From: Paramecium tetraurelia | Taxonomy: Eukaryota; Ciliophora; Oligohymenophorea; Peniculida; Parameciidae | Length of the DNA: 64,000 nucleotides | Reading direction: 5' to 3' | Assembly: GCF_000165425.1 (NCBI RefSeq) | Contig: NW_001799645.1 | Span: forward strand, 62,001 to 126,000 | In this document: piece by piece, positions 48,482 to 62,200 of the stretch | How positions within the stretch are numbered: position 1 is the stretch's first letter | How the letters are laid out: every line of letters starts with the position of its first letter | Position numbers and translations under genes: made by a program | The notes under the pieces: model-generated | Seen by the model: only the letters and a program-made list of their open reading frames with translations | What the model was told of the DNA's origin: nothing | Database searches by the model: none

Positions 48482-49111
48482 TCAAACAATTTTGGGCACA
48501 TATTTAAGATATGGAGCTGAAATTGGATTTTTGTAATATTTCTAGATCTCATTTTAAAAGTAATTGTTTAATTTATCAAATTTATCATCAACTTCTTCTT
48601 GAGTTTATATAACTTTGTAATTTCTAGCCACCCTTTCACTCATCATTATGAAATCAGGTGGTAAGGGTTAATCATCAGGTGTTTGATTCAGAGTTTGAAA
48701 GTTTTTCATGATTTCCAAGTTCTAATGACTTAAGTCTTGAATAGAGCCCAACATATTTTCTAATTTAGCTTCCTCTATATTTTCATCTTCCAAAATTGCT
48801 TGATTTTAAATTAATTTCCCAAGATGAGCTTATAATCTAAATTTTTATATATTTTCTACAATCTAATGTTTGTGAATATGAATTTTCTTCTGTCATGAAA
48901 ATACTATTTCTGATTTTAAGATTTTGCATTCTCAGGTTTAAATACATCTAATTTAGCCTCTAATTTCTCAATTTCTTCCTTTGTCTAGGTAATTCTCGTT
49001 TTAAGCAATCTAAATAGAAGTTTAATTAAACTTTTTGAAATCTTGAGCTGTTAACTCCGTTTTTTCTTTCTAACCAATTGATACTCTGTTTTAGTTTTGT
49101 GACTGATGCAT
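48482..49111 (-). CDS. Coiled-coil protein, uncharacterised
   Basis: About 200 residues from ATG 49111 (MHQSQNQNRVSIGQKEKTEL). A 22-nt intron leads to a helix (KEEIEKLEAKLDVFKPENAK). The second half (LENMLGSIQDLSHQNLEIMK, then FIMMSERVARNYKVIQTQEE) is also helical, and the frame ends at TGA 48482-48484. One junction near 48890-48920 was not resolved. No known family. It lies 53 nt downstream of the PKA regulatory subunit gene on the same strand. Confidence 0.55.
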
Positions 49112-49164
49112 ATAATTATTTAGTTAAAATTTTCTATTGTAAAATAAATAGATATTTTATAATC

Positions 49165-50398
49165 TCAATTCATATATTTTTCATATTTCTTAAAATTACG
49201 AGTGAGTATATCTTCTAGAGGACCCAATAATCTTTTGAAGGTCTCTCTATCCAAATAAACTACTGTGCATGGAGTCTAAATTAAACTAGAATTAAGGGAT
49301 ACCTCAGCAATCACAGAAGCAGCCCTTGGAGCTTATCTAAGTAATGCAATTTCACCAAAATAATCACCTTCCTTATAAAAATAGACGATTTAAGCTGGCT
49401 AGCCTAAAAATTGTTGATAAATTAGTATTTAATACTTTGATTTAAGACTTTAGTGGCAACAGCCTCTCCTTTTTCGAGGAAATAGAAGATGTCTCCTTCA
49501 TCTCCTTCTTTGACAATGTGATCACCAATATTAAAGTTTTTGCTTTTGAGGGCATCAGCAATTTATGATCTGCTGTAAGGATCAAGTTCTTAAAGCAACT
49601 CTACATGAGCTAAAAAGTATTCATATCTTTCTCGCTTTCTGATAGCAGCGTCTTTGACGATGTGATTGAATGTTCCTCTATCCAGAGAAAATAGGACGCA
49701 GTTTTCTTCTGCAACTATGGTGGCTGCTCTGGGTGAATTGTATAAGAGTGCTAATTCGCCAAATGATTCTCCTGGTTTGTAAGTTTTAAGATGCACAGCA
49801 TCTTGGCCAGCTTTAGTTCGTGAGCAATCCAAAGTTCCTTCGTCAACTATATAGAGATTGTCGCCGTCATCTCCTTATTTAATGACAACATCTCCTTTAA
49901 TGCATTAGACGACTTCCATGGCATTGATGACGATTCTCAAATCATGTTCATCTAATTCTGAGAACATAAAGGATTAGGCTAATTTTTCTTTGATTTTCTG
50001 AATTTGCAGGTGAGACTTTGCGACTATTTTAGGTTTGAAATTGGTTTTTTTATTATAAATTCCATAGACTTCAGCACTTACACTTGCTCTATCAGGTCTA
50101 ATGGGATTATTAGCATAAAGTTCATAATCATCTTCATCGGATTCTGTATCATCAGAAGATTCGACATTTTCATTGTGTTGATTGTGGTGTAATCCAGTTT
50201 CAATCTAAGCTAGGGAATTGATGCATAATAAGATTACCTCCTGTTACGCTTAACCATTCGATTGATGCTTGTGTCTATTAAAATCATAGTGAATAGATAT
50301 ACCACATTGTCAGGCTTTTCTTTGACTAAATAGAGTGCCAATTATTCTAAGATGGGGTTCACAACATTGAGTAGATATTCTTAATCTTAATTTTGCAT
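49165..50398 (-). CDS. cAMP-dependent protein kinase, regulatory subunit
   Basis: Holds the PKA catalytic subunit inactive until cyclic nucleotide binds. After a short dimerisation-like N-terminus (ASIEWLSVTGG) and an acidic linker (ESSDDTESDEDDYE), the inhibitor segment reads PDRASVSAEVYG. Two cNMP domains follow: GDVVIKQGDDGDNLYIVDEG with phosphate-binding PGESFGELALLYNSPRAATI, and GDHIVKEGDEGDIFYFLEKG with GDYFGEIALLRQAPRAASVI. Both keep the FGE-L/I-ALL…PRAA core. Introns of 27-32 nt lie near 49288-49314, 49411-49442, 50197-50224 and 50294-50321. It ends KKYEKYMN at TGA 49165-49167. The Arg pair of a full RRxS site is reduced to one Arg. Confidence 0.95.
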
Positions 50399-50521
50399 TT
50401 TATTTTATAATCTATAAATCACATGTTTTATAATAAAATATATTTAGAAAAATAATGAGAAGCATAATATATGATAAATATTATTGAATTATATTAAAAC
50501 GGATTAATAATTAATAAAAAT

Positions 50522-51291
50522 ATGAAATACATAGCAATTCTTCTGTTGATTCTTGCCTTGACAAATGCAACAAACATGAGATAACATAAGAAACACAAAA
50601 AAACATAAAATGTTGAAAACTTGGTTGAACTTGAGTAATGATAGATATATTTTAATCTAGTTCCAAATTTGTGGGAGAAGCATAAGACCTTAGTAGCAAT
50701 GTTGGAGTCATTTCAGTAACAGAGGAAACAAATAATGATTTTGTGAAGTAGAACAACATCAAGAAGGCTGAAACAAAGGAAAGAAATGCCGTAATGAATG
50801 CAATTAAAAAATCCAAATCACACAAATCCTTAATTTAACTTAGTGATAATGAAATATATGTAGAGGAGACCTTGGATCAAACTCCATAGAAGGAGATAAA
50901 CTTTGCAGATTTATTCACAAACGATGGTTCATCACCAGATATGGGAAAGCAAGCAATAATCGAAGACTCTCCAAGTCCCCCTATGGTTCATTTAACCCAA
51001 GACGAAAATTTGGATTATGTGAGAGCCATCGATAAGTTAGATTTATTAGATGAGAATGGTCAACCATTATAAGTATTGCCTGAAGAGTAGACACTTTTAG
51101 AAATGAGACAATTTGAAAGCAGATTTTAATAGGATGAAACTCCATAAATGGATGCAGCACCATCATGGGATTTATAAAGTGCCTATGAGAAGACTCCGGG
51201 ATAAAGCGAATTATCACCTGAAGAATTGTAGAGACAAACTGATTAGATGGTCGATAGTTTGAGAGGAGAATTGGAAGATGAAAATATTTGA
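50522..51291 (+). CDS. Secreted acidic protein, uncharacterised
   Basis: About 245 residues. The signal peptide is clear (MKYIAILLLILALTNATN), followed by a basic patch (RQHKKHKKTQ) and, after a 26-nt intron at 50635-50660, a long acidic Glu/Asp/Gln-rich region (LDYVRAIDKLDLLDENGQPL, SPEELQRQTDQMVDSLRG). A basic stretch right after the signal, then an acidic body, could mark a proprotein. In Paramecium, secreted proproteins include trichocyst matrix proteins; this one lacks a pattern I can match to them. It is divergent from the PKA-R gene (123 nt between starts). Confidence 0.6.
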
Positions 51292-51348
51292 TCAAGTAAA
51301 AAAATATATACAATATTAATAATTTAATAACTAACAACTATTTTGGGC

Positions 51349-52810
51349 ATGAAAGCTAAGGTCTCCTAAATTTCTCCTGATAAATTGTATGCTTCTCTCC
51401 TCAAAAGGAAAAGTGAGCAAGAGCAACAAGCTCGTCTAAAATCGCCAATTGTCAATACCAACAAGTACATCAATCATTTTTACTATCTAGATACCTAGTG
51501 CCAAGCAATAGGAACGGAGGTGGCAATTCTAAAATAGAAGCTAAAAAGACAAGGCCTGCAAGTGGCAAGGATTTAAAAGACATAAGCAGTGTATTGCTCA
51601 AAAAAACTCATGCACGTTAGAACAGCAAATTAATCGAAACCAAAGAAAATACACAAAACCTATCAGCTAATGCCTTGTCCATCTTGTTAAAAATCAAATG
51701 AGGAGTATAGCCTGAAACCAAATAACCTGGAATTCAGTAAAACAAAGATATATTCAATCAACAAGCCATCTCAAAAAAATATCAAAAATTAATGGAATTG
51801 TCTAAGCAGCAACAGCAATCCATAGTTAAATCCAAATTGTTCAAAGGGCCTCGTTCAATCAGTAATCCAGATATTTCCAACTTGCAACTCTACATTACTA
51901 AAGCAAATGGGTTGAGTTCTCCTGGAATGCTTTACAATGGTTAAACCAAAACCAATTAAGACATCTACAAACTAATCAACAAATTTAACAATAAAGAAAA
52001 TGATTGGTATATTCAAGTTTCTGATGGCCATGGTACGAATGGTCATTAAGTAGCTCAATTCTTATAATAAGTGTTACCCTCCTTCATAGAATAGGGTATT
52101 ATGGGTATCTCATCCTGTTATGATAGAGATAAGTAAATATACATAACAAATCCTTAGGTAACTCAACACAATCCTCAAAAATTGCTTCTTATAAACAAAT
52201 GAAGAATTACTCGATAGTGGAATTGATGTGACTTACTCAGGTGCAACCACTGTAACAGTAATCTCCTTTGAAAATGTATTATACTGTGCCAATATTGGTG
52301 ATAGTCGAGCTATTATAGGAAGATTCGATAATAAATTGTCAGTAATTGAATTGTCGAAAGATCATAAACCTGATTGTTTTCTTGAGTAAGCCAGAATCAT
52401 TCAGAGAGGAGGTCGTGTGTAAGCATATAGTGATGAAGATGGGAATCCAGTTGGACCTGCAAGAGTCTGGAAATCAGATGAAGATGTTCCAGGTTTAGCC
52501 ATGTCAAGAAGTTTTGGTGATTATGTTGCTAGTTAAGTTGGTGTGATTTGCGAACCTGAAATAATAAAGCATTCACTCTTGCCTTGCGATAAGTTCATAA
52601 TTGTTGCATCTGATGGAATATGGGAGTATTATTTATACTAAAATTAGATTTCTCTCTAATGAATGGGTTGTTGAAACTGTTTATGAATATTATAAAAAGG
52701 ATGATGCTTAAGGGGCTTGTTAACGATTGGTGTAAGCAGCAAGAGAAGCATGGCAAAGAGAAGATGAAGTCATAGATGACATTACAGTGGTAATTGCCTT
52801 TATTAAATGA
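51349..52810 (+). CDS. PP2C-family protein phosphatase
   Basis: Metal-dependent Ser/Thr phosphatase of about 440 residues. Metal and catalytic motifs: VSDGHGTNGHQVAQFL near 52020, SGATTVTVI near 52235, CANIGDSRAIIG near 52290, LSKDHKPD near 52350, GLAMSRSFGDYVAS near 52495, IIVASDGIWEF near 52600 and IDDITVVIAFIK at the end. The N-terminal 180 residues are Lys/Ser/Gln-rich and likely disordered or regulatory. Introns: about 51461-51486, two near 51675-51763 (34 and 29 nt), 52111-52132 (22 nt) and 52626-52647 (22 nt). An in-frame TGA at 51699-51701 is removed if the 34-nt intron is real. Confidence 0.9.
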
Positions 52811-53023
52811 CTAAATTCTCTCACTGATGATTGTTTTTTTATATTTAAACATTTTTCATGCTAGAATTACATAACCATTGCTGTGTTAGTATATGAGTTT
52901 ATAAAAGATTTGAGTTTGAAGCCAATTCTATAATATTGTTATTCTACAATATATTATTATTAAGTATTTATCAGAATAATGCGGCATAAATGTTGATGCA
53001 CTTAAAAGAATTGAATAATAATT

Positions 53024-53785
53024 ATGATTAATTAACATCCACTTTATTTGGAACAATAACAATGGTTAGCCTAATTTTAAAAAGGTAAATAAGAACCAGA
53101 AGAGCAATAGGATTAATCTCAAGAATATCTTGCAATGGGTTTTGATGATCAAAAAAGGATCCTAAAATTAATCAAAAAGTACAACGGAGATAAGGCTAAG
53201 ATAGTGGAGTCATTGATAGATAAGACAAAGAAAAAGGTTAAGAAGGAGGAGATTGACATTATTTAAATTGTTAAAGATACCTAAATTTTGTATGTGGATT
53301 GTAACAATGTGAAATATGCTAACAGAAATTGGAATGAATTTCATGGAAAATAAAAAGAGCAAATTGTAAAGATGCTGGACATTGTTGCAAGTTGGTTATA
53401 AAATGTTAATTCATAATTAAATGAAGTTCATTTGATTTGGGATGTTTATAAGGTTAGGAATATCCAGTAGTTGTAAGGTGAAATAACCTAATTGGATCTA
53501 TTCAAGAATCTAATAAATTTGAGTTAAGAAGGAAAAAAGATTACGTTTTGGATAGAATGTGGAAACAAAAAGATATTATTTACTATTGAATCCTCGCATC
53601 CAAGAATCGCAGATGATTTAATCGTGGACTTGTGCTCTTAGAATGTATAAAAATCCAAGGAAACAACTGTTGTGACCAGTGATAGAGGGTTGAGGGATAG
53701 ATTAAGAGAATATGGAATTTAAACTTTCATCGGATGTGGAAAATGGTGGAAACTAGATTTCAATAATGACTAACACTAAATTTGA
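53024..53785 (+). CDS. UBA-like plus NYN/PIN-type RNase domain protein
   Basis: Single frame of 253 residues. Residues about 40-70 (AMGFDDQKRILKLIKKYNGD, AKIVESLID) look like a UBA domain. The C-terminal domain has the spaced acidic residues of NYN/YacP-like PIN-fold nucleases: ILYVDCNNVKYANRNW, HPRIADDLIVDLCS and TTVVTSDRGLRDRLREYG. That arrangement (N-terminal D-x-N-N, central D-D, late S-D-R-x-L) is typical of YacP relatives, which cut RNA. It is tail-to-tail with the glucosidase. Function is inferred from fold only. Confidence 0.75.
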
Positions 53786-53954
53786 AAAGAGAAAGTTGTA
53801 TGATATAATATTGATTTTTGTATTAACAATTTTTCATGAAAATTACAATGTTAATTTGAACACTCCAGTGGTTTCACCAAACTCAAGTCCTATTCCTTCA
53901 TTTAATTATATATTAGATATATATGGGAAAGTATTTTCATTGCTGTATGAACAT

Positions 53955-56464
53955 TCAACAATTTTCTACATTAAAATTATGAATTACATTGCTAGAACAC
54001 TTAATGGTTTAAGAGGGCGATAAACCATATATTTTCAATCTACTGATAAATAATGGATATGATGCTGGTCCTCCGTTATCAGCTCTTACGATTGTAAATT
54101 CCGCTTGATTGTCTTATTTTGAGAAATTAACATTAAGAATGCAGTTTAATTGATCACATTTCTCTACGATCTATAATTATAATTCAAATGAATATTTACC
54201 TTTTAATCGGAGAATTCATCTAAGTCTATCATGGTACCAAAAGAATCCTTTTCCCCAATGGCTATGACAGCATAATAGTGATTTTTAAGATCCTTAACAG
54301 ATTTCACTTAAGTAATATTTTATTACAAGATAATACTACCCCCTTTTATATATAAGGGTACATAATCTGTGTATTTACACATAACAAAATGTTCTTACCC
54401 TGGATCTTCTATTTTTTGTAATCTAGATCCACTTAAGAAATGATACCAATAAGACTTGGGGAAATAGGCTTTTCTAATGGTTTGACCTTCTACTAAGATA
54501 GGAGTGGCCATCAATTCATCTCCAATAAGAAATTAAGTATCTAAGACTTCATCTTTGAAAAGATTAACATCATCATTAAATTCAAAGAAGACTGGACGAA
54601 ATATTGTACCTGTGTGATTAGATCTCAAAAACAAGGAGTAATACCATTTGATAATAGAATATCTTAATTTAACATTTCTTCTGGCAGCCAACAAGACATC
54701 ATCACCGAGAGAGTAGAATTCTTGATCCTTGGCTCTGTCGTTATTGTGATTTCTGAAAAATGGATAAAGACTACCCAATTACACCCAACGAGCACACAAT
54801 TTAGGAGTAGTGTTATCTAAGAATCCGCAAACATCAGCACCTACCATGGGGATACCAAAGATGTTGAATTACATAGTAGATCCAACTGATAAATACAGGA
54901 AGGTATAAGATGCTTCGTTGTCTCCTTCCCAATGCTAAGTGAAATGTCCACTGCCTGGAAATGTGGATCTTGAAATAATGAAAGGCAATGGTTTTCCGAT
55001 TTCTTTTTATGCTTGGTAAGTTTCAAATGATTCTTGCAATCCATACAGATTATGAACATCTTTATGGAGATGTTTACCATAATGGAACAGATTCGGAGGA
55101 AGAGTCATCTTTTCAAGTGGTGACACTCCTGGAATGTAAGGGAATCTAATGTGATTATTTTTGTAAGTTTCATTCACATCAGTGTAGTCCATTGTAGAAT
55201 TCCATTTATCTCTTCCTTATTGTAGATCACATTCTCCATCGCAGAAATTAGTTGGTTCATTCATGTCAATCCATAATCCACTAAAATTAGTGCTTTAATA
55301 GAGATGCTTGATCATAGTTCTCCAATAGGTTGAACAATTGGGATGAAAGAAATCAGGGAAATATGAAGATCCTGGCCATACCTTGCCTCTGAATCTTTGA
55401 CCTGTATTTGGAGATCTTAAGAAGATATCTAAATTGATCCCCTCTCTGAATCCTTTATCTTGTTTACCATATTTAACTCCAACTGCAACATCAATGATTG
55501 GAATGTAATTCACTCCTAATTGATTCTAGATTTCTTCGAAGTCATTCTTATGGAACCTCATCTCATCGACTGAAAAGATCTGTCTATCATTCATGTAATC
55601 AATATCTGACCATATGGTATCTAAGGGGATATCGTGTTCCTTGTGCTTATAAACGTACTCCTTTAGTTTTTGACTGCTTTTGATTGGCCATCTACTATGA
55701 TGATAACCCATAGCCCAAAAAGGATGCAATGCCCAACCTCCTAAATATGAGTGATACAATTTAACTGCAGTCTCAGGATCGTAGTCGCCTAAGAAGAGTT
55801 TCAGTTGCAGTATTCCACCGATATATTTGAAAGTCAACTTATCGTCTTTATATATGACATCCATTGGAGAACTATTCTTAAAAAATAACACATGGTATTT
55901 GCCTGATCTTTCTCTCATCAAATAAACTGGGTGAGATGAATAGACACCTTTGCCTGGTTACTTCCCATCCTCTAATAATTACGGTACATCTTTTGCCATC
56001 AGAGTGTAAATTCCTTCCTTGAATCTGAATCCTTTCTGATTTCTCTCTCCCAATCCAAATAAGTATTTGGTTGGTATTTTTATTGTAAATTCGCTGTATA
56101 ATTCGGAGACTATAATATCATATAAAGATAGCATGGTTTCTTATGTGTCAGCTCTGATAACATTAAATTTAAAAGGGGATTCATCTATTTTAGTTTCGTA
56201 ATCATAATGCGAACATGCGATTGGATTAATGATATCATTATAAATGCTCTTAAAGGGCTCCATGTCAGATGGAATATGAAATTGTCGTTTTTCAAGATCT
56301 TCAATCTTGATATCCAATTGATTGTAGGATTCATATGTAGCAAACACACTCAAATTGTACATCGGATTGTCTTCTCTTTCATAAAACATAGTTTATGTGA
56401 TGAGTGTTGAATTCTCATAAAGATAAGAAGCCAATATTAAAGGAATGTACAATATTAATAACAT
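53955..56464 (-). CDS. GH31 alpha-glucosidase, secreted/lysosomal type
   Basis: Cleaves alpha-glucosidic bonds. About 825 residues with a signal peptide (MLLILYIPLILASYLYE) supporting ATG 56464. Family landmarks: FGLGERNQKGFRF, the HPFWAMGYHHSRW strand, WSDIDYMNDRQIFS, the nucleophile motif GLWIDMNEPTNFCDG near 55260, ISRSTFPGSGHFTQHWEGDN, GADVCGFLDNTTPKLCARWV, and PFFRNHNN. The C-terminal beta domains follow, with one intron of about 29 nt near 54180, and the stop is 53955-53957. The WID-MNEPTNF form resembles lysosomal acid glucosidase or sucrase rather than ER glucosidase II. Its ATG follows the HSP70 stop by only 6 nt. Confidence 0.93.
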
Positions 56465-56470
56465 AATATA

Positions 56471-58567
<2,097 letters not shown>

Positions 58568-58858
58568 TTAATTACCTCAAATTAATTTTTAATTCCGAAT
58601 CAAAATCAATCTCCTTAATTATCAAAATTTCCCAATTATTCTAGAAATATCCATTAATTATTATTATATATTATATTTATTCATCTCCTCCTTTTTCCTC
58701 TTTCCACTTCTCCTCAATTCCATGTTGCATCTCCATCCACCTTCATCCAGTTTCTGTACAAATGACAATCAAATTAATGTTAAATTTATTAATCATCAAA
58801 TTTAAATATTTTTTAATTCATTTATATTCATAAAAAATAATCAAATGCTTCCTCCTCA
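58568..58858. other. Divergent intergenic region
   Basis: About 290 nt upstream of HSP70, AT-rich. It must contain the HSP70 promoter; I could not pick out a convincing heat-shock element. Confidence 0.4.
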
Positions 58859-59184
58859 AGGTGATTAAAATCTCAAAGGCTGAGTCTCATCCAAACTCTG
58901 TCTTTGTTGATCATTCTCCGCCTTCTAACTATACTACGAGTATTTCTTCAATTGCCAATTCTCCTATTGCAACAAATCCCTCCTCTCAACCTTATAGTTC
59001 TGCTTCTTCCTATCACTTAACTTATCAAAATCATCTTGCACCAAAATCGTCGGCCTAATCGACATAAACCTATCCCTCTATCAACCATAATTACTTTAAA
59101 AAGGACGTAACCACCGTTATAAATGAAATTGCTATTCTACAATAAGTCAAAATCTCCAATTCGCCCTCAAACTTCACAGCCTGA
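58859..59184 (+). CDS. Possible Ser/Pro-rich small protein
   Basis: A frame from about 58859 to TGA 59182-59184 encodes a Ser/Pro/Tyr/Asn-rich peptide (HSPPSNYTTSISSIANSPIA, SSQPYSSASSYHLTYQNHLA) of about 105 residues. It is less AT-rich than its flanks, which supports coding. The start is unclear: the nearest ATG (58845) is in another frame and no good intron joins it. It could be an exon of a larger, unresolved gene. Confidence 0.4.
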
Positions 59185-59206
59185 CTCACTGTAAAATAGG
59201 TCTAAA

Positions 59207-62200
59207 TCACTATCTATGGCAAGTCTTCAAATATAAACTATAGAAAATAGCCCTAAAATAATAAACTATTTATTCTACTTTCACTAAATTACTCATTGAT
59301 TTACCAGCTGAATTTGGTACTATAGCTCTTGTAAATTTATTATTTGGTATTACTGACACATTGTATGGTGCAATAGAATCCAATAAGTTCGATAAGGCAG
59401 CGTTTCTTCCTTGAAATCCAATTGTGTAAAAGTCGTTAATGTATTAGGATGACAATTGTTGTATTTGTCTATTTTATTTGGATATTCTTTTCAAGATTAA
59501 ATACATGAAGTAGAGAAAATGAACCCCTGAAGTAGCAGCAGTAATCGCTATGGTTAGATAGAACAACTCATTATAATTGCAATTCTAAAGTACTAAAATG
59601 AATGTCACATCACCAAAAAGGTCGAACTTAAATAATTAGGACATAAAAAATTAAAGAATTCGATTCACTATTGCTGCTTATCTTGATTATCCTGCACTTT
59701 GTAAGCGAGAGATAATTTACTCAATCGATAGTTCAATTCTAGATTTCCTCTTTTCCTTGAATTACCTTTCTATTGTTTGACCACCATTTGTATCCAAAGC
59801 ACTCGATTTTAGTTTGTATTCAGTAATCTCAATTTCTGATTCATTAAACTATACTGCATGTTCCAAAGCTGTAACGTATTCTGGAATTACATCTGAAATC
59901 GAAAAGTACAGATATCCTTCAACCAAAGCAGAAATAACCGCAAATCCAGCATAACAATAGTATTACAAATACCCTTTAGTTACTTAACATTGTTATTCGT
60001 TTTCATGGGTCGCAAATTCAATCAAGAAAAATGGTGCGACTAAGGCAGCACCAAAAAATAAAAAGTTGGTTAAAACTAAAAGTAACAGATTTAATTTCTT
60101 AGTTGATAAGTAATTGTCCAACTTTTTGACTGAATCATCAAAAACATATTTTTAAGTTGGCTTAACAAAAGTATTATAAAAGTTGTACTTGGTCATTCGA
60201 AGCAAATTAGACCAATAATTTCCTTAGGCTTCTGTATAAGCTGTTTCTCTCAACCCATATCCAATACCGATGTTCAAAAAGTCATCAAATTTATAATCAA
60301 TTACTGAATATTAAAAGTAATAGGTGTCATATAATATAGAGTACAATCCCTTTATTGCTTATAGACTGAGTGTTCCTTAAATTCTGATCTTCGAGGGAGG
60401 AATCAATCTACACAATGAAATGAAGTCTCTTTCTGTATAACCTTTTTATAACATCTTTTCAACTAGATCATCGTTTAATGTATATTCCATCATTATTTAA
60501 TCAATTTAACACTAATAGAATTGAATATTCTCCCAAATTTGCAGCACATCAAATTGGTGTAACTTTTCTAAAGATTAAGAATCTGCTTGGATTAAACTTA
60601 TTTTTTTGATTTTGTTTTCCTTCTAACTAAGAAATATGTAAGTCTCTCTTTAAAAGATCATATAATATGGGTATGGCTTTGCTGGTTTCTCCTTTGTGTA
60701 TCTAAATAGATTTGAGAACTTGTCTAAAGTGGCTAAATTTATGATTAGGTGAGAATCTTCTGGGTTCGAAAGTTTTAAGATTTATAAATAATGTTCCAAA
60801 AAGTTTAGATGAAATTAGGAAAACTTTAAAATTTCTGTGCAATCAATGTGACTGGGTATGATCAATTCAGTTGTATTATAGATTAAGGAATTCAAAATTT
60901 CTATTTGATCTCCTAAATTAATTGGAATTTCATCATAGATACCTTACTTCCAACACTTATAATCAATTTTAATGGGTAAATCCTCAGGAGCTTAATATTA
61001 TTATGATTTTTGAGACAAATATTAAGCTATCATAGTTTTTAGAGTCACATTGTAACATAACAATGTATGTAATGGAAGTAATTTATTTTTTGAGACAGCT
61101 GCTCTTTTTCTAGCAGCATTCATTATTGAATTCAACTTCTCCTCAGAATCTAGTTGAGTACTCGTCATATTTAATTCTATTAGGTAAACCTTTGGATGAA
61201 AAATGAAATTATTGAAGATATCTTTCCATCCTACTTCTGTTAAGAAATTGTTCTTGGAAAAATTTAATCTCTTCAAAGGGAATTAGAAATCACCTGATTT
61301 AGAATTTAAATATTTTAATGCATTATAAGAGATATTATTGGCTATTCCATCATTCAGAGCCATAAAATGAAGATTCAAGATTTCCAAATAAGGTGCCTTG
61401 TCAGTAAAAACAAAAGTTCTCAAAAACTTCTACCAAACTGCTTTATCTTAAAATAACTCATTTTTTCCAATGTCCAAATAACGAAGAGGAAATATCCTAG
61501 TAAATTACCTTTGGTTTCTCTTCTGAAAATGCAGCCAATCAACGGCATACTTGATCATATCAGTAACCATTTTATCATCCAATTCTATGGCCTATAGTTC
61601 TATTCGTTCTATATTGATATATTCATAGTAAATTAAATTATTAAACAATAAGTCCATGCCCTCCTATCCAATGTGGAATGAATGTAAGATGCATATTCTT
61701 TTTAATGTCAAATAGAAGGATTTCTAACGCCAAGTATAAGTGATTCTATCCCTCAACTTCTATGCAGAATTAACAATTGCTTTTATAGCAGGTATTCTTA
61801 GATCGCAATTCATCAATACTAATTCCTCTAAAACACTGTCTTCATTGTATATTATCTTAGAGGAAATTAAAGTCAAAGCATCAACATCCAATTAAATTTT
61901 AGAATTATAATCAATCCCCATATCCAATTTTAGATATCTAAATTTATAAATGGAATAATTCAGTTATAAATTAGCAAAACTAACAGCATCCCTCAATATT
62001 AAATCTGTAAATCCAAACATTTCATTAAAGATTAGATTATAATAAAAAAAATAAGTGTCCTCATGCTCTATTTTATTCAATTCCAATTTGCTTCCTAATT
62101 TTGGAGTCATACAAATTTAATGCAATAGATAATTAGCATCATTCTACTTTAGATATATTATTTTGTAAATCTTCAAAAGTTTCAAAGTCTCAACTGACTT

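Noticed and set aside
51699-51701. In-frame TGA in the PP2C gene read as a nonsense mutation or selenocysteine.
   Set aside because: It can be removed by a plausible pair of short introns. There is no sign of a SECIS element or of a selenoprotein family.
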